Shown here in pieces: positions 24,663-31,462 of a stretch of DNA of 31,462 nt (within the stretch, counting starts at the first letter, position 1; each line of letters begins with the position of its first letter). The stretch is from NCBI GenBank assembly GCA_905214345.1, contig CAJMLV010000032.1:1-31462 (forward strand). The letters run 5' to 3'. Below the pieces are notes generated by a model that saw only the letters and a program-made list of their open reading frames with translations, was not told the origin of the DNA and ran no database searches. Both the position numbers and the translations under genes were made by a program. The DNA comes from an uncultured bacterium (GTDB lineage: Bacteria; Bacillota; Clostridia; Oscillospirales; Ruminococcaceae).

Positions 24663-25871
24663 TTACGCATTCTGAATGACAGCGATGCCGGGCAGCTCCT
24701 TGCCTTCCAGGTATTCCAGGGAGGCGCCGCCGCCGGTGGAGATATGGGTCATCTTGTCGCCCAGGCCCATCTGCTGCACAGCAGCCGCGCTGTCGCCGCC
24801 GCCGATGACGGTGGTAGCGTCGCTTTCGGCCATGGCCTTGGCAACAGCCAGGGTGCCGGCGGCCAGAGTCGGGTTCTCAAACACGCCCATGGGGCCGTTC
24901 CACACGACGGTCTTGGAAGCCTTGACGGCGTCAGCGAACAGCTTCATGGTAGCGGGGCCGATGTCGCAGCCTTCCATGTCGGCGGGGATCTCGGTGACGG
25001 AGCAGATCTTGGTGTCGACGGGAGCGTCGATGGGATCAGGGAAAGCAGCCACGCAGGCGGTGTCCACGGGCAGCAGCAGCTTGACGCCCTTGGCTTCGGC
25101 CTTGGCCATCATTTCCTTGCAGTAGTCCAGCTTGGAGTCATCGCACAGGCTGGTGCCGATCTCGTAGCCCTGAGCCTTCAGGAAGGTGTAGGCCATGCCG
25201 CCGCCGATGATCAGGGTGTCGACCTTCTCCAGCAGGTTGGAGATGACGTTCAGCTTGTCCGCGACCTTGGCGCCGCCCAGAATGGCGGTGAAGGGACGGA
25301 CGGGATCGTTGACAGCGTTGCCCAGGTACTTGATTTCCTTTTCCATCAGGTAGCCCACAGCGGTGTCCTTGATATAATCGGTAACGCCGGCGGTGGAGCA
25401 GTGAGCGCGGTGGCAGGAACCGAAAGCGTCATCCACATAAGCCTCGGTCAGAGAAGCCAGTTCCTGGCTGAAGGTGTCGACGTTCTTGGTCTCTTCCTTG
25501 CGGAAACGGGTGTTCTGCAGCAGAACCACGTCGCCGTTGCCCATGGTGGCAACAGCAGCCTTGGCCTTGGGGCCGACCACGTTGTCGTCATCGGCAAAGG
25601 TGACGGGCTGGCCCAGCTTTTCAGACAGGCGCACGGCCACCGGCTCCAGGCTGAACTTGGCCTCGGGGCCGTTCTTCGGCTTGCCCAGGTGGCTGCACAG
25701 GATGACCTTGGCGCCGTCGTTGATCAGCTTCTGGATGGTCGGCAGAGCCGCATTGATGCGGTTGTCGTTGGTGATGACGCCGTCCTTCATCGGAACGTTG
25801 AAGTCGCAGCGAACAAGAACGCGCTTGCCGGCGTAGTTTTCATCGTCGATGGTCTTTTTGCCCAAACCCAT
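24663..25871 (-). CDS. pgk: Phosphoglycerate kinase
   Basis: This 402-residue enzyme makes ATP and 3-phosphoglycerate from 1,3-bisphosphoglycerate. Family blocks include VLVRCDFNVPMKDG near the N-terminus (residues 18-31), GDVVLLQNTRFRKEE, the KVILCSHLG block, and the C-terminal WNGPMGVFE and GGGDSAAAV nucleotide-binding loops. An AGGAG site lies about 10 bases before the ATG. It is the first gene of the glycolytic operon and is divergent from the GH13 gene. Confidence 0.98.
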   Translation of the reverse strand: MGLGKKTIDDENYAGKRVLVRCDFNVPMKDGVITNDNRINAALPTIQKLINDGAKVILCSHLGKPKNGPEAKFSLEPVAVRLSEKLGQPVTFADDDNVVGPKAKAAVATMGNGDVVLLQNTRFRKEETKNVDTFSQELASLTEAYVDDAFGSCHRAHCSTAGVTDYIKDTAVGYLMEKEIKYLGNAVNDPVRPFTAILGGAKVADKLNVISNLLEKVDTLIIGGGMAYTFLKAQGYEIGTSLCDDSKLDYCKEMMAKAEAKGVKLLLPVDTACVAAFPDPIDAPVDTKICSVTEIPADMEGCDIGPATMKLFADAVKASKTVVWNGPMGVFENPTLAAGTLAVAKAMAESDATTVIGGGDSAAAVQQMGLGDKMTHISTGGGASLEYLEGKELPGIAVIQNA

Positions 25872-25965
25872 GGTAAAAATCTCCTCTCGATCCGCTTTGG
25901 CGGAATTTCTGCATTTTGCGGTTTACCTGGCGGCGGGGCGCAGTATCCCCTATCGCTATGTTCTT

Positions 25966-25994
25966 ATTATACGCATAAACGGGGCGCAACGCAA
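25966..25994 (-). promoter_or_regulatory. Promoter of the pgk-tpiA-gpmI operon
   Basis: TTGCGT (-35, 25989-25994) and TATAAT (-10, 25966-25971) with a 17-base spacer lie on the minus strand. The leader is about 90 bases, upstream of the pgk AGGAG site. Confidence 0.75.
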
Positions 25995-26100
25995 GGGGAA
26001 GTTGACACTTTTTTAACGGTTTTGGCCCGGCGGCAAATTTTTGCGTCCGCAGCGGCGGATTTTTATGCCGCGGGTGCTTTTCCGCCGGGGCAAAACGCGC

Positions 26101-26106
26101 TATAAT
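26101..26106 (+). promoter_or_regulatory. Probable -10 box of the GH13 gene
   Basis: A perfect TATAAT lies 62 bases before the GH13 start codon on the plus strand. No good -35 box stands 17 bases upstream (TTTTCC at 26078-26083), so the promoter may need an activator. A short TCCGC/GCGGA repeat at about 26046-26060 could be a regulator site. Confidence 0.45.
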
Positions 26107-26167
26107 GCAACCAAAAGGGCCCGCGCCTCAAAGGCGGCCCCATCACAGCAAGGAGGAATGCCTGATT

Positions 26168-27721
26168 ATGGAACACTGGCTGAAAAAAAGTATCTTCTAT
26201 GAGATCTACCCTCAGAGTTTTCTGGACACCAACGGCGACGGCATCGGTGATCTGCCCGGCATTGTGGAAAAGCTGGACTACATCCGGGAGCTGGGCTGCA
26301 ACGCTCTGTGGCTGAACCCCTGTTTCCTGTCCCCCTTCGGGGATGCAGGCTATGACGTGGAGGACTACTGTCGGGTCGCCCCCCGCTACGGCACCAACGA
26401 CGACCTGATCCGTCTGTTTGAGGAAGCCCACCGCCGGGGCATGCACGTGATCCTGGATCTGGTGCCGGGACACACTTCCATCCGTCACCCCTGGTTCGCT
26501 GAATCCTGCAAGGTGGAAAAGAACGAGTATTCCGGACGGTACATCTGGAGCGATTCCATCTGGCACGATGTGACCGGGTACGGCAACATCACCGGTTCTT
26601 TGCGGGGGCTGTACGACCGGGACGGCTGCGTGGCGGTGAACTTCTTCTCCAACCAGCCGGCGCTGAACTACGGCTTTGCCAACCCCACCGAGCCCTGGCA
26701 GAGCGCGGTGGATTCCCCCGAAGCACTGGCCACCCGGCAGGCCATGATGGACGTGATGGATTTCTGGCTGAGCCGCGGCTGCGACGGCTTCCGTATCGAC
26801 ATGGCGGGGTCGCTGGTGAAAAACGACACCGACAGCAAGGAAACCATCAAGCTGTGGCAGCAGGTGCGCCGGTTCATGGACGAAAAGTATCCCGACGCGG
26901 TGATGCTGTCCGAGTGGGGCGAACCGGACAAATCCCTCATGGGCGGTTTCCACATGGATTTCCTTCTGCACTTCGGCAATTCCCACTATATGGACCTGTT
27001 CCGCTGCGACCATCCCTTCTTCAGCCGGGAAGGCAAGGGCAATGCCCGGGCTTTTGTGGATACCTATGAGAAGAACTACCGCCTGACCAGCGGCAAGGGG
27101 CTGATGTGCCTGCCCTCCGGCAACCATGATATGGAACGCCTGCGCCACTGGCTGGACCCGGAGGAGATGAAGATTGCATTCGCTTTCCTGCTGTCCATGC
27201 CCGGCGCGCCTTTCGTCTATTACGGCGACGAGATCGGTATGCGGTATCTGCACCTGGATTCGGTGGAAGGCGGCTACAACCGTACCGGTTCCCGCAGCCC
27301 CATGCAGTGGGACGAGAGCCGGAACTACGGCTTCTCCGCAGCCGAAGCCGACAAGCTGTATACCGCCCAGGACGGTGCCCCCGGTGCTCCCACCGTGGCG
27401 GAGGGGATGGCCCGGGCGGATTCCCTGTGGCACACGGTGCAGGCCCTGTGCCGGGTCCGCGAAGAGCACCCCGCCCTGCAGGCGGACGGCGGCATTGAAT
27501 TTGTGTACTGTGAAGCCGACGCCTATCCCCTGGTGTACCTGCGCACCGGCGGCGGGGAGAAGATCCTGGCGGCGGTGAATCCCTCCGGCAAGGAGGTCAG
27601 CTGCCCCTGCGCCCTCTCCCCTGCCGGTGCGGCGGTGTTTGCTCTGGGCGGCGAAGCCAGGCTGGAAAACGGCACCCTGACCATGCCCGCCGAAAGTGCG
27701 GTACTGCTGCCGGTGGAATGA
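26168..27721 (+). CDS. GH13 alpha-glucosidase/alpha-amylase-family enzyme
   Basis: This 517-residue GH13 enzyme has no signal peptide, so it should act inside the cell on maltose-, isomaltose- or trehalose-type oligosaccharides. Visible features are the calcium-loop pattern DTNGDGIGDLPGI (residues 20-32), the catalytic nucleophile Asp211 in GFRIDMA, the acid/base Glu249 in LSEWGEP and Asp321 in SGNHD. Conserved region I reads DLVPGHTS, where NHT is more usual. The exact specificity cannot be read. The ATG at 26168 has AGGAGG 11 bases upstream; earlier in-frame codons lack a site. It is the only plus-strand gene and stands alone. Confidence 0.93.
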   Translation: MEHWLKKSIFYEIYPQSFLDTNGDGIGDLPGIVEKLDYIRELGCNALWLNPCFLSPFGDAGYDVEDYCRVAPRYGTNDDLIRLFEEAHRRGMHVILDLVPGHTSIRHPWFAESCKVEKNEYSGRYIWSDSIWHDVTGYGNITGSLRGLYDRDGCVAVNFFSNQPALNYGFANPTEPWQSAVDSPEALATRQAMMDVMDFWLSRGCDGFRIDMAGSLVKNDTDSKETIKLWQQVRRFMDEKYPDAVMLSEWGEPDKSLMGGFHMDFLLHFGNSHYMDLFRCDHPFFSREGKGNARAFVDTYEKNYRLTSGKGLMCLPSGNHDMERLRHWLDPEEMKIAFAFLLSMPGAPFVYYGDEIGMRYLHLDSVEGGYNRTGSRSPMQWDESRNYGFSAAEADKLYTAQDGAPGAPTVAEGMARADSLWHTVQALCRVREEHPALQADGGIEFVYCEADAYPLVYLRTGGGEKILAAVNPSGKEVSCPCALSPAGAAVFALGGEARLENGTLTMPAESAVLLPVE

Positions 27722-27754
27722 GGGTTCTCCACTTTCCTATCATAGATATAATGT

Positions 27755-27796
27755 AAAAACCGCCCCGGAAGGTCTCGGCCTTCCGGGGCGGTTTAT
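27755..27796. terminator. Bidirectional terminator between GH13 and the flippase gene
   Basis: Perfect 16-base arms (27757-27772 and 27779-27794) surround a 6-base loop, with A-runs on the left and T-rich sequence on the right. It can end both the GH13 transcript and the convergent minus-strand polysaccharide cluster. GC content falls clearly on the right side of it. Confidence 0.92.
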
Positions 27797-27848
27797 TACA
27801 ATGTAAAGTAGTGCATTCACTCAGCCATCTCTGCCGGCTGTTTTCTTT

Positions 27849-29270
27849 TTAATCGTTCCCGGCAAAAAGCCCCAACAGCGTCTTTTTGTTTTTCCATACA
27901 TAAATTCCCACTGCGGCCACCATAAGTACACAGAATGCATATCGAATGATCCAGAAATCACTGATATAATTGTAGACCACACCGCCCAGGCACACGACGG
28001 CCGTAGACACAATAAAAGGTTTCAGTTTGAACAGCCCCGGCTCCAGTTTTTGTGCCCCGCGCCACTGCATAGCAAACAACAACGCATAAGAAACCATTGT
28101 GGTATACGCAGCCGCGACCGCGCCGCACTTTTTGATGAATATATAGTTCAGGATCAGGTTTACTACGGAAGTGATCGCAGTATTCCATGCTATCAGTTTT
28201 GTCTTTTTGTGGTAAAACTCCAGATTCATAGGGAAGGAGTACAGGAACATAAGGTACGACATGATAACAAAGGGTGCCATATAGCTTTTCCCTGACCAGT
28301 ATTCCTGCGGAGTCAACATCATCAGAATTTCCGGAGAGATCATCATCAATCCCAACGCCATCACCGTAAACAATGCCAGATAATAGTTCGCATACGGCTG
28401 GATCTTACTTTTCTCTCCACGATCAAGCTGCCGGTTAAACCAAGGCATCCACGCGTTTCCCGTTCCTGTAGAAATGATCCAAAGAATCGATCCTACATTA
28501 TGCGCTGTACTGTAAATGGCAGTCGCCGTAGCACTGTCAAACTGTGTTATCATAATGCGATCGCACTGCATCAGTACCAGGTCAGCCAGTGAATATCCGA
28601 TGGCTGGAATGCTAATGGCCAACCCGTATTTCCAGTAATCCAGACGTATAAACGTCCGTCCGCGCATGCAAACCGCAGCAAACGAAAAAACGCCGAAAAT
28701 CAAGTAGCCCAACATATTGCCGAACACTTTGCTGTTGTACCGTTCCCACGGCAGATACGCCACAAACAGAAGAGACAACGCCGTGTGCAGCACATTCGGC
28801 CCGATCAAAAGGAACGTACGCATTCGGTACTGGAATTCCATTGCCAGCTTCGCGCTGTAAAAATTCACCACAAACTGTGAATACGCATGGATCACCAAGA
28901 AAATAGCCAACAACCGGTACTGATCCATCCCCGCAAACTGTACAACCAACATCACAGCCAGGGATATTCCCGCAAAGGCAAATAGTGACAATGTCAGCAC
29001 GGAAGATGAAAATTCATCTACCGAATCCGGCATATCCGTAAATGCATTTCTGACACTGATATGCAGATTCAGTCCGATCACTGCATTGACAATCAGCGCC
29101 CAAGCCGCGTACGTATTGACAATGCCCCAGTCCTCGGTGCTCATCATACGGGTGAAGATGGGAGTAGACAGCAAAACAACCGCCTGTCCAACCACCTGGC
29201 CAACAATGTACAGTATCCCCGCTTTCATAGGAGCCCCGGCCGAATAAATCCTTTTTTTATTGCCCTTCAC
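27849..29270 (-). CDS. Wzx-type oligosaccharide flippase
   Basis: This 473-residue protein of the polysaccharide transport/MOP exporter type has about 14 hydrophobic spans. It starts with the usual AGILYIVGQVVGQAVVLLS followed by TPIFTRMMSTEDWG, a hallmark block of Wzx flippases. It would move a lipid-linked repeat unit across the membrane. The start shown is GTG at 29270, which overlaps the end of the sialyltransferase-like gene by 14 bases; an internal ATG at 29228 is also possible, and neither has a strong ribosome binding site. Confidence 0.92.
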   Translation of the reverse strand: MKGNKKRIYSAGAPMKAGILYIVGQVVGQAVVLLSTPIFTRMMSTEDWGIVNTYAAWALIVNAVIGLNLHISVRNAFTDMPDSVDEFSSSVLTLSLFAFAGISLAVMLVVQFAGMDQYRLLAIFLVIHAYSQFVVNFYSAKLAMEFQYRMRTFLLIGPNVLHTALSLLFVAYLPWERYNSKVFGNMLGYLIFGVFSFAAVCMRGRTFIRLDYWKYGLAISIPAIGYSLADLVLMQCDRIMITQFDSATATAIYSTAHNVGSILWIISTGTGNAWMPWFNRQLDRGEKSKIQPYANYYLALFTVMALGLMMISPEILMMLTPQEYWSGKSYMAPFVIMSYLMFLYSFPMNLEFYHKKTKLIAWNTAITSVVNLILNYIFIKKCGAVAAAYTTMVSYALLFAMQWRGAQKLEPGLFKLKPFIVSTAVVCLGGVVYNYISDFWIIRYAFCVLMVAAVGIYVWKNKKTLLGLFAGND

Positions 29271-30348
29271 CGTTTGCCAAGCCCTCGTTTTTCAAGTAAT
29301 TTTCCAGTTCTTCAAAAGATTCCGGAACAAAGAATTTGGATTTGTCTTTGTAGGCGCCTCCTACTTTTTCCACAAACTCTACAACACCTTTTCCCAGGAA
29401 GTGATAGTCCACCGGTAACAACTTGTACAGCATCACCACACGGGGTTCAAGACCAAGGATCAGTTTCGGAGCAATGCAGGCTGTTGAGAAAATAGAAAAA
29501 ATAACCTTGTCGCTCACATCCATATTGGCAAGGTAAACTTCCCACGGAATGGTAAAGTCCCGGCATTCGGCCACACCCAGGTTTGCCAGTCGGCTGTTCC
29601 TTTGCCGGGGGTGCGCCTTAACAATTGTCTCAGCCGGATCAAGCATTCCAATCACTTTTTCCCAAATAGGCTGCGGATCAAAATCCACCGCAAAGGGTCC
29701 CTGCTCCATAATTACATACTTTTTGTTCTTGATTTCGTTGTTACTGTCACAATAACCAAACACACGATTCAGAACCGTCACAAGCTTCGGATTCCCCACT
29801 TCCAGTTTGGGCAGGACCTCTATCGTCCCCGGTTGCTCCACGCACATCATATCCGGCTCGTAAACATAGAGCTTGTCTACAAATCTGCCATCCATACAGG
29901 TCATCCCCAACGCATTGACAAACGCACGAAGATACCAGGGTTTATCCTGATATGGACGGAAATATGCGTTGATGCCATTTTCGATAAGGGAATGTTCTGC
30001 ATTTTTGCACAGCTTTTTGAGCCCATGATAAATGATGGAGTTGGCATACCAGCCATCCATGCAATAGTAAACCTTGTCGTATACTTTACCGCGAAGTGCC
30101 CGAAAAACCCGGAATCTGGAATTGGCAATGGTCATTGCCTTTTTTACCGTTACCGGATAGGTAATAGAAATATCCGGCAAAAGGACCACGTCATGAAACA
30201 GCCCTGTTTCCTTCAACGCCCGGGCAAGCTGGGCAGAATTTTTCATCGTCGGCACAACATACAAATCATTGTTGCACAGGCCGTTCTGCTGAATCAGATT
30301 GATCACATTGATCATGTGCGGCGGAACTGAAACCACAAAAGCGTTCAT
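29257..30348 (-). CDS. Sialyltransferase-like glycosyltransferase
   Basis: This 363-residue protein carries the three short motifs shared by bacterial sialyltransferases of the GT38/GT52/GT80 type: an acidic-x-G motif (Glu123-Asn-Gly125, in SLIENGINAYF), an HP motif (His246-Pro247 in KAHPRQ) and an S/T motif (Ser288-Thr289 in FSIFSTA). It probably transfers a CMP-activated nonulosonic acid to a surface glycan. Overall similarity to one of these families cannot be proved by eye. It is coupled to the KdsC-like gene as ATGA (30345-30348) and to the flippase by a 14-base overlap. An AGAAGG site precedes the ATG. Confidence 0.75.
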   Translation of the reverse strand: MNAFVVSVPPHMINVINLIQQNGLCNNDLYVVPTMKNSAQLARALKETGLFHDVVLLPDISITYPVTVKKAMTIANSRFRVFRALRGKVYDKVYYCMDGWYANSIIYHGLKKLCKNAEHSLIENGINAYFRPYQDKPWYLRAFVNALGMTCMDGRFVDKLYVYEPDMMCVEQPGTIEVLPKLEVGNPKLVTVLNRVFGYCDSNNEIKNKKYVIMEQGPFAVDFDPQPIWEKVIGMLDPAETIVKAHPRQRNSRLANLGVAECRDFTIPWEVYLANMDVSDKVIFSIFSTACIAPKLILGLEPRVVMLYKLLPVDYHFLGKGVVEFVEKVGGAYKDKSKFFVPESFEELENYLKNEGLANGEGQ

Positions 30349-30860
30349 TTTTTTCCTTCTTTGCTGTTATGAGTATGCTGCATCAACCATTCAACACATT
30401 CACGCACAGCGCCGTTACCACCGGCACTCATAAGCGTGATATCCACAGCTTTCCGTATCTCTTCGGCAGCATCGCAGGGGCAAAAACTCAAACCGACTTT
30501 TTGGATAAAAGGCAGATCGTTCAAATCGTCCCCTATGTAGGCTACATTTTCTTCACCCACACCATACTTTTCCAAAAGCATGTCAAACAATTCGATCTTA
30601 TTTTGAATCCCCTGGTGCACTTCCCGGATTCCCAGTTCTTCTGCACGGCGGCTCACAATATCGGATATCCGTCCCGTAATGATTACCGGAACAATTCCCA
30701 TCTGCGGCAGAAAGTGTTTGATCGCATATCCGTCTTTTACGTCAAAAGCCTTTCCTTCCGTTCCATCAGAGTAATAATATATTTTCCCGTCTGTCAGTGT
30801 ACCGTCAACATCCATGACCAGCATTTTGACAGCGGCAGAAAGTTTCTGCGCCACAGTCAT
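30345..30860 (-). CDS. KdsC-like HAD phosphatase
   Basis: This 171-residue HAD phosphatase has the DVDGTLTDG motif (Asp17, Asp19), the ITGR motif II, Lys in NKIELF, and the YIGDDLNDLPF motif IV. This fits the KdsC group, which removes phosphate from Kdo-8-phosphate or from nonulosonate-9-phosphate. Next to a sialyltransferase-like gene the second substrate is more likely. I chose ATG 30860 because AGGAG lies 5 bases upstream and it forms an ATGA overlap with the gene upstream; a longer frame begins at 30881. Confidence 0.9.
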   Translation of the reverse strand: MTVAQKLSAAVKMLVMDVDGTLTDGKIYYYSDGTEGKAFDVKDGYAIKHFLPQMGIVPVIITGRISDIVSRRAEELGIREVHQGIQNKIELFDMLLEKYGVGEENVAYIGDDLNDLPFIQKVGLSFCPCDAAEEIRKAVDITLMSAGGNGAVRECVEWLMQHTHNSKEGKK

Positions 30861-31462
30861 CCGTTCTCCTTTTCCCGCCATATTTTGGAAGGAGTAATAA
30901 AGTGTACGGCATTCTTACTGCTGCGAGTCCGGAAATAATCATCCAGCATCTCCGAGATCTCCTGGTTGACTTCCATCACGGATTCCAGCTGGTTGGCAAT
31001 TTCCAGGTAGGACGCGGCATAGTTTCCCTGCCCATCGGTTTCCCTCACGCTGTATCCGTCAAAACCGGCGATGTAGATATCGCCGATGTCAAACTCATCC
31101 AGAAGACGCAGCAATAGAATCATGGAATTGTCCAGGTGATCCCAGGGGCCACATTTCACCAACCGTGTAAAGGAAACCGGATACGTCTGCTCTTCCGCCT
31201 CCGTCTGTATGTTGGAAGTCAGAATTTTCTTATGCTGCTTAAATCCGGGCTGAGTTTTCCAATACTCATAACGTTTGGCGTTGCTCAGATAAAGATAATC
31301 CACGGGAATATTTTCCGGAATGAAGCTTACGGAAACAGTTACCGCATTCGTGTCTTTCTGACAAGTCTTGATTGCATCTTCATATTCTGCCACAGTTTTC
31401 CCCGGAGCAAGCAACAGGATATTCCGACCGCTCAGTTCCCGTTTCAGCTTGTCAATGGTACA
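30857..31462 (-). CDS. Partial protein, C-terminal part, in the nonulosonate-type cluster
   Basis: The frame runs open to the right edge of the window, so the start is missing and about 201 C-terminal residues are seen. The visible part includes a strand-and-turn pattern (NILLLAPGK) followed by VSVSFIP and DYLYLSNAKRYEYW, and later IGDIYIAGFDGYS. It looks like a Rossmann-like domain related to those following aldolase domains in some clostridial capsule genes; this is from memory and uncertain. It is coupled to the KdsC-like gene by ATGA overlap, so it belongs to the same operon. Confidence 0.8.
   Translation of the reverse strand, partial: CTIDKLKRELSGRNILLLAPGKTVAEYEDAIKTCQKDTNAVTVSVSFIPENIPVDYLYLSNAKRYEYWKTQPGFKQHKKILTSNIQTEAEEQTYPVSFTRLVKCGPWDHLDNSMILLLRLLDEFDIGDIYIAGFDGYSVRETDGQGNYAASYLEIANQLESVMEVNQEISEMLDDYFRTRSSKNAVHFITPSKIWREKENG

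Noticed and set aside
26002..26007. TTGACA on the plus strand as -35 of the GH13 promoter
   Set aside because: No -10-like sequence lies about 17 bases downstream, and the TATAAT at 26101 is far too distant.
26063..27469. 468-codon open frame on the minus strand opposite the GH13 gene
   Set aside because: The GH13 frame has all catalytic motifs and a good ribosome binding site; the opposite frame is His/Val/Gly-rich and shows no family.
27821..28012. 63-codon minus-strand frame at the 3' end of the flippase gene
   Set aside because: It overlaps the flippase gene in another frame, without a ribosome binding site or recognisable sequence.

Overview
The window looks like chromosomal DNA of a GC-rich clostridial gut bacterium of the Oscillospiraceae/Ruminococcaceae type (Faecalibacterium, Gemmiger or Subdoligranulum would fit). 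This placement is inference. It rests on AGGAGG-type ribosome binding sites, TTGACA/TATAAT-type promoters with 17-bp spacers, a fused ispH-rpsA gene, and the flavoprotein-cmk-plsC-ispH/rpsA gene order seen in Clostridia. I support 31 protein genes; 30 lie on the minus strand and one, a GH13 glucosidase, on the plus strand. I saw no rRNA, tRNA, CRISPR array or insertion sequence, and no gene-free gap above 300 bases.

Left region (1-12474), read right to left. A clear promoter (12446-12474) starts a ten-gene operon. It begins with a putative sugar-modifying set: an NAD-dependent epimerase-like protein, a TIM-barrel sugar isomerase/epimerase, a GT2 transferase, a FAD oxidoreductase with an added cysteine cluster, a membrane-anchored GT2 and a GT-C-like membrane protein. 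It continues into housekeeping genes: an HI0933-type flavoprotein, cmk, plsC and ispH-rpsA. After a terminator come a GtrA-family membrane protein, an unannotated 52-residue membrane peptide and deoC. GtrA, the membrane GT2 and the GT-C protein together resemble a three-part Gtr glycosylation system.

Middle region (12529-22187). Four promoter-led minus-strand units are visible: a P-loop kinase-like gene; wbpG-hisF-hisH (N-acetyl sugar amidotransferase with its ammonia-producing partner proteins); a surface cassette (secreted Thr-rich protein with a C-terminal sorting-type signal, class D-like sortase, polytopic membrane protein, Dabb protein); and a second N-acetyl sugar amidotransferase followed by an O-antigen ligase/polymerase-type protein. 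Together these suggest production of an amidinated sugar for a surface glycan or glycoprotein. Whether the sortase substrate is itself glycosylated is a hypothesis. Two leaders here contain terminator hairpins just upstream of a start codon and look like attenuators.

Right region (22199-31462). A glycolytic operon, pgk-tpiA-gpmI, is divergent from the GH13 gene. A strong two-way terminator (27755-27796) then separates GH13 from a visibly AT-richer polysaccharide cluster: Wzx-type flippase, sialyltransferase-like protein, KdsC-like phosphatase and a partial gene cut by the window edge. That cluster fits nonulosonic-acid (sialic-acid-like) surface glycan synthesis and continues beyond the window.
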